Positions 40,662 through 49,740 of a stretch of DNA of 64,000 nucleotides are shown piece after piece. Both the position numbers and the translations under genes were made by a program. Position 1 is the first letter of the stretch. Each line of letters opens with the position of its first letter. The stretch comes from Pedobacter sp. (GTDB lineage Bacteria > Bacteroidota > Bacteroidia > Sphingobacteriales > Sphingobacteriaceae). Below the pieces are notes generated by a model. It was not told the origin of the DNA and searched no databases. It saw only the letters and a program-made list of their open reading frames with translations. The stretch lies in the NCBI GenBank assembly GCA_025351765.1, contig JANXVH010000053.1, positions 45,318-109,317 of the forward strand, in the 5' to 3' direction.

Positions 40662-41138
40662 CTAATATTTTTCTATAACATATTTCGCTTCGTGGAGTAC
40701 CGGAAAATTACAGGAGTTAGCAATAAAGCACATTTTGTGTGCCTGCTCGTGTAATGAGTTCGCCTTTTCTATATGAGCTTCGTCTGTTATAGTCACTAGT
40801 GGATAGAGGGTAACTTCAGTAAAACGGCCGCTGCCATCGGCATTTTCAATCATCTTGCCAATTGCCATATCTTTATAGTCAAGCACTACTATGGCATTTT
40901 GAGAACATAAATGTAAATACCATAACATGTGGCAGGAGGATAAGGATGATACCAACAAATCTTCAGGATTGTGTTTGGTTTTGTCGCCCATAAAAGCCGA
41001 ATCTGATGAGCCAAGTATTTCTGGTTTATATTCCACTGAAATCACATAGCTTCTTTCGTACGATCGGTAATCCATTGTTCCTGAACCCTTATTTCCAGTC
41101 CACGTAAGGCTGGTCTTATACTGATGTTCCTTAGACAT
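40662..41138 (-). CDS. OsmC family peroxiredoxin-like protein
   Basis: NPEDLLVSSLSSCHMLWYLHLCS and AHKMCFIANSCNFPV Cys pair. Confidence 0.85.
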   Translation of the reverse strand: MSKEHQYKTSLTWTGNKGSGTMDYRSYERSYVISVEYKPEILGSSDSAFMGDKTKHNPEDLLVSSLSSCHMLWYLHLCSQNAIVVLDYKDMAIGKMIENADGSGRFTEVTLYPLVTITDEAHIEKANSLHEQAHKMCFIANSCNFPVLHEAKYVIEKY

Positions 41139-41214
41139 AATCTTATAATTGGTTAATACAATTTAAGAAAAATCTTTGATTTAGTTAGTGGTCTAGAAAG
41201 AATAGACGATAAAT

Positions 41215-42114
41215 CTAGGGATTTAACGCCCAAATCATTACCTGCCTATCGTCTCCTGCAGAGATCAGGTATTTTCCATTAGTACTCCAAATCAGTTTAT
41301 TGATAGAATGGAAGTGCCCCTCGGTATTTTTTTCAAGACTCATGATCTTGTATAATCTAAAATCTTCACTGCTCCAGAGTTTTATACCTTTGTCCTGACT
41401 GCAGGTGGCAAAATAGGGTTGGGTAGGATGATAGGCAATGGCATATATGCCAAACATGTGCGCGGCAATATTATTGGTAAGTTCATAATCAGATGGACTC
41501 CAGATTTTTAGCTGCGCATCGCGTCCACCAGATATTAAAAACTTGCCATCAGGCGAGTATTGCAAAGATGTAACTGGTAATTTATGCGCTTTCAACTCAT
41601 GGATAAGACCATAGTCTGAAGAGTTATAAATCCTAATCATGCTATCTTTAGAACCTAAAGCAACTTCTGTTTCATTGTTATTAATAGCTATGCAGCGAAC
41701 AGTATCATTAATTACCGGAAAATAGTATAACAGCGAGTAATTTTTTAGAGACCATACTGCCACTACACCGTCTTCGCCGGTACTTAGAAGTTCTTGTTTA
41801 TAGCTAATGGTTTTAAGGTCAAATACAGCTTTCTTATGGAAGGTCAGGGTCGCTTCTATCTTTTGTTCCTGGAGATTAAAAACTAAGATTAGTCCGCTTC
41901 TTTGCGCGATGAAAAGTAAATGTCCGTCCCTATGCAATGCATAAACCGAACTTTGTACCGGAATCAGTACTTTTACGAAAGTCATAGTATCGAGCGACCA
42001 CTCAACTACGCCCTTGTCATTTCCTGCACTATAAAAAGTATCCTCATCAATCCCATTAGCCAAGGCGTAAATTGGATTTTGGTGCCCGCTTAAGGTATGC
42101 AGGTGTTTTAACAC
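41215..42114 (-). CDS. WD40 repeat protein
   Basis: Repeated GHQNPIYAL..., AHKLPVTSLQYSPDGKFLISGGRDAQLKIW units; GTG start abutting hisIE stop. Confidence 0.9.
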   Translation of the reverse strand: MLKHLHTLSGHQNPIYALANGIDEDTFYSAGNDKGVVEWSLDTMTFVKVLIPVQSSVYALHRDGHLLFIAQRSGLILVFNLQEQKIEATLTFHKKAVFDLKTISYKQELLSTGEDGVVAVWSLKNYSLLYYFPVINDTVRCIAINNNETEVALGSKDSMIRIYNSSDYGLIHELKAHKLPVTSLQYSPDGKFLISGGRDAQLKIWSPSDYELTNNIAAHMFGIYAIAYHPTQPYFATCSQDKGIKLWSSEDFRLYKIMSLEKNTEGHFHSINKLIWSTNGKYLISAGDDRQVMIWALNP

Positions 42115-42711
42115 TTATAATTTTTTAAGATGCCTGCCTTCTAAATTAGTCCCTATGTCAGCTAAAGTTTTACCTTTTTCCTTAAGTAATACCAGTAGAT
42201 GGAACATCAGATCTGAACTTTCGTTGATAAAATCAATATCAGTTTCTGCAAGGGCTGCTATTACAGTCTCAACTCCCTCTTCGCCTACTTTCTGTGCAAT
42301 CTTATTCAATCCCTTCTTACGCAGTTTATTAATGTAGGACTCTTCAGAAGGATTATCATAACGATCGCCGATGATCTTCTCCAATTCAAAAATAAAGTTC
42401 TGGTTGTAATTGGTGTTAAAGCAGCTGCGGGATCCTGTATGGCATGTAGGTCCTACGGGACTAGCCTTTATCAATATCGTATCGTTATCACAATCAACAT
42501 GCATTTCTTTTACAAAAAGAAAGTTTCCACTTTCTTCTCCTTTGGTCCAAAGTCTATTCTTTGTACGCGAGAAGAAAGTCACCTTACCTTCAGTTTCTGT
42601 TTTATCCCGTGCTTCCTGATTCATGTAACCCAGCATTAATACTTCCAGCGTTTGCACATCCTGTATAATAACAGGCACCAACCCCTGTGTTTTATCGAAA
42701 TCTATCGTCAT
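42115..42711 (-). CDS. hisIE: bifunctional phosphoribosyl-AMP cyclohydrolase/phosphoribosyl-ATP pyrophosphatase
   Basis: [32 protein letters not shown] plus HisE domain [14 protein letters not shown]. Confidence 0.95.
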   Translation of the reverse strand: MTIDFDKTQGLVPVIIQDVQTLEVLMLGYMNQEARDKTETEGKVTFFSRTKNRLWTKGEESGNFLFVKEMHVDCDNDTILIKASPVGPTCHTGSRSCFNTNYNQNFIFELEKIIGDRYDNPSEESYINKLRKKGLNKIAQKVGEEGVETVIAALAETDIDFINESSDLMFHLLVLLKEKGKTLADIGTNLEGRHLKKL

Positions 42712-43463
42712 AACCTTACCGCTATATTGTGTTTCTTTAATTCTTGTTTTAAATACGGTAGAGAGATTTCTCCATAATGAAATACTGAAGCCGCCAGTGC
42801 TGCATCAACATCTGTATTCAAAAACAAGTCCGTAAAATGTTCCACTTTTCCGGCACCACCAGAGGCGATAACCGGTATATTAATTGATTTTGCAACCTTA
42901 TCAAGTAAAATACAGTCGAATCCATTCTTGGTACCGTCATGGTCCATTGACGTAAGCAAGATTTCGCCAGCACCCAAGGCTTCAGCTTTTAAGATCCAAT
43001 CTTCTGTTTCCAATTCCGTGATTAGCCTTCCACCGTTTAAATGTACCATATTGCGACCCTGAACAAGTTTTGTATCTACTGCTAGTACTACAAACTGCAC
43101 TCCAAACGCCTTTGCCAATTCTTCTATTAAGGCCGGGTTTCTTACCGCTGCAGAGTTAACGCTAATCTTGTCAGCACCAGAATTTAAAAGTGCCTCGGCA
43201 TCAGCAACAGAAGTAATACCACCACCAATTGTAAAAGGAATATTCAATTGGCGTGCAACAGATTTTACCATTTCTATTGTAGTTCCACGGCGCTCGTGGG
43301 TTGCGGTAATATCTAGGAATACCAATTCATCTGCACCCTGTTGTGCATATCGCCAGGCCAGTTCAACAGGATCGCCTGCATCACGCAGATCAACAAAGTT
43401 TACCCCTTTTACTGTTCTTCCGTCTTTAACGTCTAAGCAAGGAATGATGCGTTTGCTAAGCAT
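42708..43463 (-). CDS. hisF: imidazole glycerol phosphate synthase subunit HisF
   Basis: [23 protein letters not shown]. Confidence 0.97.
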   Translation of the reverse strand: MLSKRIIPCLDVKDGRTVKGVNFVDLRDAGDPVELAWRYAQQGADELVFLDITATHERRGTTIEMVKSVARQLNIPFTIGGGITSVADAEALLNSGADKISVNSAAVRNPALIEELAKAFGVQFVVLAVDTKLVQGRNMVHLNGGRLITELETEDWILKAEALGAGEILLTSMDHDGTKNGFDCILLDKVAKSINIPVIASGGAGKVEHFTDLFLNTDVDAALAASVFHYGEISLPYLKQELKKHNIAVRL

Positions 43464-43467
43464 TTAG

Positions 43468-44217
43468 TTAAAGGGAAGTCATTTGCCGTAAATTCCATTC
43501 CTTGATCTCATCAATGGAAATTCTATTCTCATAAATGGCCTTACCAACAACAACAGAACGTATGTTTAAGTCAGCTAGCTCCTCAATGTCCTTCATGGAA
43601 CTGATACCGCCAGAGGCGATCAGTTTTATAAAAGGAGAATGCTCCAATAGTTTTTTATAAAGGTCAACAGCTGCACCGCCTAGTTTACCATCTTTGTTAA
43701 TATCTGTGCACAAGAACCTGAAGAAACCAAGTTGGAGGCATTTGTCTACGTAGTCCATTAACTTAATGGGTGAGCTTTCCATCCATCCGGAGTATTTTAT
43801 CACCTCGTCCAAAACGTCAATCGCAACTACAATACGGTTGGCGTAATCATACTTTTTTCCTACCTCTTCACTCAGTTCACGTAAAAAATCTGGATTTGTA
43901 ATGGCTTGGGTGCCTACTATAACACGATGGATGCCAGCATCCAGGAGGTCCGTTACTTGCTTAATGGTTCTGATGCCGCCACCATATTGCACCCGCATAT
44001 CTGTTTTACTGATAATTTCAAACAGTTCGGCTTGGTTGCTAAAATCACCTTTAGCGCCATTTAAATCAATGATGTGTATAAATTCAGTACCATTAGAACG
44101 GTAGGTCTCTATCATTTCAGCGATGGAAACGTCATACACTGTTTTTTGATCATAATCGCCTTCTCTTAAGCGAACAACTTTTCCATCTAAAATATCAATT
44201 GCAGGAATTATATACAT
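43468..44217 (-). CDS. hisA: HisA isomerase
   Basis: IIPAIDILDGKVVRLREGDY; his operon context. Confidence 0.96.
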   Translation of the reverse strand: MYIIPAIDILDGKVVRLREGDYDQKTVYDVSIAEMIETYRSNGTEFIHIIDLNGAKGDFSNQAELFEIISKTDMRVQYGGGIRTIKQVTDLLDAGIHRVIVGTQAITNPDFLRELSEEVGKKYDYANRIVVAIDVLDEVIKYSGWMESSPIKLMDYVDKCLQLGFFRFLCTDINKDGKLGGAAVDLYKKLLEHSPFIKLIASGGISSMKDIEELADLNIRSVVVGKAIYENRISIDEIKEWNLRQMTSL

Positions 44218-44218
44218 T

Positions 44219-44812
44219 TTACTCTTTTAAGTTTGAAAAATTCTTTAATAAGCGTTCTCCAGCTGTGCCGGATTTTTCCGGATGGAACTGTACGCCATAA
44301 AAATTGCCTTTTTGCACCCCGGCAGAGAATGGCAAGCCATAATCTGCAGTTGCGATGTCAAAAATAGGGTTATATTCAATAAAGTACGAATGAACAAAGT
44401 AAAATTGTGAACCGTTCTCAATTCCTTCAAATAAAGAAGTGTTTTTATGCCTGATATTGTTCCAGCCCATATGTGGAATTTTTATACCCAGTTCTTTGTC
44501 AAATAGCCTTGTTCTTACCGGTACAATGTTCATCATATTTGCATCGCCTTCTTCAGAATGGGAGGTGATCAGTTGCATGCCTACGCAAATTCCAAGAACG
44601 GGCTTTTTTAGTGTTTTGATAGGTTCTACTAATCCGGTTTGTTCCAGCTTACGCATTGCCGCACCGGCATGGCCAACGCCAGGTATAATGATGTGGGTGT
44701 ATTTATCTAGCTCACCTTCTTCATTGATCATGCCGTAAGGCAAGTGTAGTCGCTCCAAAGCGGATGTTAAGGAGAAAATATTACCTGCACCGTAATTTAC
44801 AATTCCAATCAT
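44219..44812 (-). CDS. hisH: imidazole glycerol phosphate synthase subunit HisH
   Basis: GIVNYGAGNIFSL, LGICVGMQL glutaminase Cys motif. Confidence 0.96.
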   Translation of the reverse strand: MIGIVNYGAGNIFSLTSALERLHLPYGMINEEGELDKYTHIIIPGVGHAGAAMRKLEQTGLVEPIKTLKKPVLGICVGMQLITSHSEEGDANMMNIVPVRTRLFDKELGIKIPHMGWNNIRHKNTSLFEGIENGSQFYFVHSYFIEYNPIFDIATADYGLPFSAGVQKGNFYGVQFHPEKSGTAGERLLKNFSNLKE

Positions 44813-45945
44813 TACAACATTCCTTTAGTGCTTGGTAAAACCAGCTTTTCTGCATCCCTCTTTATTGCCATCTTAATCGCTTTTGCAAATGCTTTAAAGA
44901 TTGCTTCTATTTTATGATGTTCGTTATCGCCTTCAGCTTTAATGTTCAGGTTGCATTTTGCAGCATCGCTAAAAGATTTAAAGAAATGGTAAAACATTTC
45001 CGTAGGCATATCACCAACTTTTTCGCGTTTAAATTCTGCATCCCAAACTATCCAGGCTCGACCACCAAAATCGATAGCAGCCTGTGCCAGACAATCATCC
45101 ATAGGTAGGCAAAAACCGTACCGCTCCAATCCCAGTTTATTTCCAATTGCCTTTGCAAAAGCCTCACCCAGAGCAATTCCAGTATCTTCAATCGTATGGT
45201 GTTCATCAATATGAAGATCTCCTTTAGTTACAATTTTGAGATCCATACTTCCATGCCTGGCGATCTGGTCCAACATGTGGTCAAAGAAATTCAATCCGGT
45301 CGATATCTCTGCTTTTCCTGTCCCATCAAGGTCAAGTTGTATACTGATTTTTGTTTCGTTGGTATTGCGCTCATGCAAAACGGTTCTGGCACCTGCGCTT
45401 AGCATGGTGTATATATCTACCCAGTTTTGGGTTTGCAATGCGATAACATCGCTAAGCATCTCTGCCTTCTCCATCAGTTCGTTAGCTCCAAGTAGGTCAT
45501 TGTTACGAAGCCAAATGGCCTTTGCCCCCAGGTTTTTAGCAAGAATGACATCATTAAGCCTGTCACCAATTACATATGAATTCTTAAGATCGTAATCATC
45601 ACTAAAATAATGGAGTAACAGTCCTGTTCCCGGTTTACGCGTTGGCGCATTATCTTTTGCAAAGGTGCGGTCAATAATCACTTCCTTAAAGACCACTCCT
45701 TCACCAGCGAAAGTATCCAGAATAAAGTTATGGATAGGCCAGAAGGTTTCTTCTGGATTAGCAGGAGTGCCCAATCCGTCCTGATTGGTCACCATAACCA
45801 GTTCATATTCCAATTCAGCAGCTATTTTAGATAAATAATATAACGCCTTCGGATAAAATTTCAGCTTTGCAAAAGAATCTACCTGCTCATCATCAGGTTC
45901 AATGTCAAGCGTGCCGTCACGGTCTATAAATAATACTCTTTTCAT
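44812..45945 (-). CDS. hisB: bifunctional histidinol-phosphatase/imidazoleglycerol-phosphate dehydratase
   Basis: N-terminal [15 protein letters not shown] motif, C-terminal IGPD ([28 protein letters not shown]). Confidence 0.97.
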   Translation of the reverse strand: MKRVLFIDRDGTLDIEPDDEQVDSFAKLKFYPKALYYLSKIAAELEYELVMVTNQDGLGTPANPEETFWPIHNFILDTFAGEGVVFKEVIIDRTFAKDNAPTRKPGTGLLLHYFSDDYDLKNSYVIGDRLNDVILAKNLGAKAIWLRNNDLLGANELMEKAEMLSDVIALQTQNWVDIYTMLSAGARTVLHERNTNETKISIQLDLDGTGKAEISTGLNFFDHMLDQIARHGSMDLKIVTKGDLHIDEHHTIEDTGIALGEAFAKAIGNKLGLERYGFCLPMDDCLAQAAIDFGGRAWIVWDAEFKREKVGDMPTEMFYHFFKSFSDAAKCNLNIKAEGDNEHHKIEAIFKAFAKAIKMAIKRDAEKLVLPSTKGML

Positions 45946-45948
45946 AAA

Positions 45949-47001
45949 CTAATTTTTATTTTCAATGGATTTCATCGCATTAAGCAATGTCTCATTTTCC
46001 TTCTCAGTGCCTACGGTTATTCGTAAACAGCCTTCACAGAGCGTTACTTTAGATCTGTCCCTCAAAATAATGCCTTGCTCTACAAGTGCATTATAGGTAT
46101 TCAACGCTTCATCAACTTCTACCAATATAAAGTTGGCATCAGAAGGGTGTACCTTTTTAACCATTTTCAAGTTCCGTAAATATCCGCTTAGTTGTTCTCG
46201 CTGTTCAACTGTAATCTTTATCCAGTCATTTACCTGCGCAATATTACCCAAAGCTTCTAACGCTATATCCTGGGTAGCCTGGTTAATATTGTACGGCGGT
46301 TTAACTTTATTTAAAATATCAATTACTGGTCGGGCGGCGAAAGCCGTTCCTAGCCGTAATGCCGCGAGCCCCCAAGCTTTAGAAAAGGTTTGCATTACAA
46401 CCAGGTTGGGATACTCTGTTAATTCGTTAATAAATGTACGTTGTTTTGCATAATTGATATAGGCTTCATCAATGATCACCAATCCTTTAAAATTTGCCAG
46501 CACAGTTTCGATATCTGTGCGAATTATTGAATTACCTGTAGGATTATTAGGGGAGCAAATAAATATTAGTTTGGTGTTTTCATCGATAGCCTCAGCAATA
46601 CCCTCCAAATCCAATTGAAAGCTAGGTAGCAAGTTCACTTTCCTGATCTCCACATTATTGATATTGGCCGAAACCTCATACATTCCATAAGTAGGGGGGA
46701 GTATGATTACGTTATCCTTTCCTGGCTCACAAAATGCCCGGTAAAGCAGGTCTATCGCCTCATCACTTCCGTTCCCCAAAAAAGTATTTTCAATAGGAAC
46801 CCCTTTAATTTTGCTGATAGCATCTTTCAGATCAAGTTGCAAAGGATCCGGATAGCGGTTATAGTTTTTGCCTAACGGCGAGCCGTAGCTGTTTTCATTG
46901 GCATCTAAAAATACGCTCGCTTGTCCTTTATATTCATCCCTGGCTGTCGAGTATGGCTTCAGGTTTTTAATGTTTTCTCGTTGTAAGTTATTAATATCCA
47001 T
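45949..47001 (-). CDS. hisC: histidinol-phosphate aminotransferase
   Basis: PLP motif MQTFSKAWGLAALRLG; operon context. Confidence 0.95.
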   Translation of the reverse strand: MDINNLQRENIKNLKPYSTARDEYKGQASVFLDANENSYGSPLGKNYNRYPDPLQLDLKDAISKIKGVPIENTFLGNGSDEAIDLLYRAFCEPGKDNVIILPPTYGMYEVSANINNVEIRKVNLLPSFQLDLEGIAEAIDENTKLIFICSPNNPTGNSIIRTDIETVLANFKGLVIIDEAYINYAKQRTFINELTEYPNLVVMQTFSKAWGLAALRLGTAFAARPVIDILNKVKPPYNINQATQDIALEALGNIAQVNDWIKITVEQREQLSGYLRNLKMVKKVHPSDANFILVEVDEALNTYNALVEQGIILRDRSKVTLCEGCLRITVGTEKENETLLNAMKSIENKN

Positions 47002-48289
47002 CTTTTGATTTTAAACGAATAGTTATAGCATTCTTGTGTGCATCCAGCCCTTCTGCCGCAGCCAGTACTTCTACAGTATTACCTATATTTTTTAATCCAA
47101 TGTCACTGATGTGCTGAAAAGTGATCTTTTTGACAAATGAATCCATGGAAACACCTGAATACGCTTTTGCAAAACCGCTTGTTGGTAAGGTATGATTTGT
47201 TCCTGATGCATAATCGCCCGCGCTTTCTGGTGTTAGGTTTCCCAAAAATACAGAACCTGCGTTGTTGATCTGTGAAATAAGTATTCCGTAACTTTCAGTA
47301 GCTAAAATTAAATGCTCTGGTGCATAAACATTGCTAAACTCCATCGCTTCTTCCAAGGTATCCACTACAACAGCGTAGGAGTTGGCAATTGCTAATGCAG
47401 TTATCTCTTTTCTTGGCAACAATTCCAGCTGTTGATTAAGTTCTTCTAAGACTTGCGCTACAATCGATGAAGAAGTTGCTATCAGGATAGCCTGACTATC
47501 CGCACCATGTTCTGCCTGAGCCAATAGGTCTGACGCTACGTATGCAGGATTTGCAGTTTCATCTGCAATTACTAATACTTCTGAAGGTCCTGCAGGCATG
47601 TCAATAGCAGTCATTGCGGTCGATTGTACCAATTGTTTTGCTTGGGTTACGTAACGGTTTCCCGGACCAAAAATCTTATGCACTTTAGGAATCGTTTCTG
47701 TGCCGTACGCCATTGCTGCGATTGCTTGTGCACCGCCCACCAGGTATATTTTTTTGACACCTAACTTTATGGCGCAATACGCAACATAGCAATTTGTTTT
47801 ACCATCCTTTTGAGGAGGGGAGCAGACTACAATTTTTTTGCAACCTGCAAGTTTTGCCGGAACACCAAGCATTAAAAAAGTGCTGGGCAAAACGGCTGAC
47901 CCACCTGGAATATAGAGTCCAACTTTGTCAATCGCCCTAGTTTCCCGCCAACAATTTACACCTGTCATCGTCTCTACTTTTTCTTCTTTTATAACCTGCG
48001 ATGAATGGAATTTTTCTATGTTAGCATACGCAACGTCAATTGCTTTTTTTGCATCGCCGGGGATAGTAAGTGCAATTGCTTCAATCTCCTCTTGTGTTAT
48101 AAATAACTGCTCAAGATGCACCTTGTCAAAATTTAAAGCAAACTCAAATAAGGCAACATCACCTTCAGCTTTTACCTTATTTACAATAGTGGATACACTT
48201 TGTGATATGGCATCATCATCTTCCAACTGCCTTAAGCAGAGATCTTCAATCTCCTGTTTAGATAGTTCGTTATAACTGTAGATTTTCAA
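46991..48289 (-). CDS. hisD: histidinol dehydrogenase
   Basis: GLYIPGGSAVLPSTFLMLGVPA, IFGPGNRYV, LAQAEHGADSQAIL. Confidence 0.97.
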   Translation of the reverse strand: MKIYSYNELSKQEIEDLCLRQLEDDDAISQSVSTIVNKVKAEGDVALFEFALNFDKVHLEQLFITQEEIEAIALTIPGDAKKAIDVAYANIEKFHSSQVIKEEKVETMTGVNCWRETRAIDKVGLYIPGGSAVLPSTFLMLGVPAKLAGCKKIVVCSPPQKDGKTNCYVAYCAIKLGVKKIYLVGGAQAIAAMAYGTETIPKVHKIFGPGNRYVTQAKQLVQSTAMTAIDMPAGPSEVLVIADETANPAYVASDLLAQAEHGADSQAILIATSSSIVAQVLEELNQQLELLPRKEITALAIANSYAVVVDTLEEAMEFSNVYAPEHLILATESYGILISQINNAGSVFLGNLTPESAGDYASGTNHTLPTSGFAKAYSGVSMDSFVKKITFQHISDIGLKNIGNTVEVLAAAEGLDAHKNAITIRLKSKDGY

Positions 48290-48356
48290 GGACTTATGTT
48301 TTTTATTTAACTAATGGTTAATGACTGTTTTATGTTTCACGGTCTGTTATTCCAGC

Positions 48357-49208
48357 TTAAGAAATGATTTTCTCAATTGGCATTACGACAATTCCTTCTG
48401 CACCCGCCGCTTTCAACGCATTTATTTTTTCCCAAAAATCATGCTCAGCAATTACGGAATGTACAGCAACCCATTCATCATCAAACAGTGGAACTACAGT
48501 CGGACTTTTAACTCCAGGCAATAGATCAACCACATTTTTAAGGTTACTTTTTGCTACGTTTAAAACCACATATTTAGTCTCCTTAGCCCGCAGTACAGAA
48601 CGGATTCTTTGCAGTAATTCCTGAACTTCAGGCAGTAGGTCTGAGCCTTCTTTTCCAATTAAAACAGCTTCAGATTTCATCACTTCAGAGAAGGGTTTTA
48701 GTCCGTTGCTTTTCAATGTTCCGCCGGTAGAAACAATGTCGCATATTGCATCACTCAGGCCAAGACCCGGACCGATTTCTACAGATCCGGATATAGTGCG
48801 GACCTCTGCTTCTACATTGTTTTCTTTAAGATATTTTTCAAGGATAAGCGGGTAGGACGTAGCTATAGCTTTACCTGCAAGCTGGGCAACTTCTGTAATC
48901 TGACTTTCGTTAGGAATTGCAATCTTTAAAGTGCATTTACCAAAGCCCAGTTTTTGTAGGTAGGTAACTTGCGCTCCGGTTTCTACAATAACATTTTCGC
49001 CAACAATACCCAGATCGGCAATACCATCCTGAACATATTCAGGTATATCATCATCTCTAAGAAAAAGAATTTCTAATGGAAAATTGGTAACGGTGGATAT
49101 TAATGAGCTCTTATAGTTTTCGAAAGATAAACCACAGTTTTTAAGGATCTCTACTGATTTTTCGTTTAATCTACCCGATTTCTGGATAGCGATTTTAAGT
49201 GTTTTCAA
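48357..49208 (-). CDS. hisG: ATP phosphoribosyltransferase
   Basis: KTLKIAIQKSGRLNEKSVEIL; ADLGIVGENVIVE; start codon TTG. Confidence 0.95.
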   Translation of the reverse strand: MKTLKIAIQKSGRLNEKSVEILKNCGLSFENYKSSLISTVTNFPLEILFLRDDDIPEYVQDGIADLGIVGENVIVETGAQVTYLQKLGFGKCTLKIAIPNESQITEVAQLAGKAIATSYPLILEKYLKENNVEAEVRTISGSVEIGPGLGLSDAICDIVSTGGTLKSNGLKPFSEVMKSEAVLIGKEGSDLLPEVQELLQRIRSVLRAKETKYVVLNVAKSNLKNVVDLLPGVKSPTVVPLFDDEWVAVHSVIAEHDFWEKINALKAAGAEGIVVMPIEKIIS

Positions 49209-49339
49209 TTTGTGCTTTTTGAATTATGGAATTGAACAAGAAAATAGGTCGGAAACAAGTTTTGAAGTACAAAACATTACATATACATCGCCAATTGGCG
49301 ATGATGCAAATGTAAGTGATGGTTCAATCTTGTGATCAT
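49204..49339 (-). promoter_or_regulatory. putative his attenuation leader RNA
   Basis: His-rich leader ORF, perfect palindrome CATCGCCAATTGGCGATG (49286-49303), and complementary segments 49322-49328, 49230-49237 and 49204-49210 (the last covers the hisG TTG start). Confidence 0.65.
49277..49339 (-). CDS. putative his operon leader peptide MITRLNHHLHLHHRQLAMYM
   Basis: Short ORF upstream of hisG on the same strand; five His codons within seven consecutive positions; absent from the ORF track because of length. Confidence 0.8.
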   Translation of the reverse strand: MITRLNHHLHLHHRQLAMYM

Positions 49340-49389
49340 TTTTATTTTTTTATTTCCTTTCCAATAATGACGAGCATCTTGAGGAGATG

Positions 49390-49419
49390 CAAATATATAA
49401 ATAGAAATCGGAAATCAAA
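49390..49419 (-). promoter_or_regulatory. putative Bacteroidota-type promoter of the his operon
   Basis: On the minus strand: TTTG (49416-49419), 18-nt spacer, TATATTTG (49390-49397), matching TTTG-N~19-TAnnTTTG; about 50 nt upstream of leader ATG. Confidence 0.7.
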
Positions 49420-49740
49420 GAAGATTGATGTTCTCTACTACTTGTAGCTAACGGCATAGGACAAAACAGGTTTTCTTCGATATGGCAAGCATAAAAATCG
49501 GTGTCTGATGGGTTTCTGATGGGTGTTGGCTCGGTGTATTCACCCAGAACATACCCCTAGAAGGCCGAAAAGACCTAGAAACTTAACTTTTTTGTGTGCA
49601 AGCCATATAAAACAAACTTCAATTCAACCGTGGTGGTTAATAACATGATAATTAGCGCTACAAACTGCTTCAAATTTAATAGAATGGCTGATTATGACAT
49701 AGGTGGCATCTAATTTGCTATTTTAGCAAAAAACCATCTT

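Noticed and set aside
49286-49303. Palindrome in the his leader as a conventional intrinsic terminator
   Set aside because: No adequate poly-U tract follows the stem (sequence continues UAUAUGUAAUGUUUUG), so a simple terminator call is not supported.
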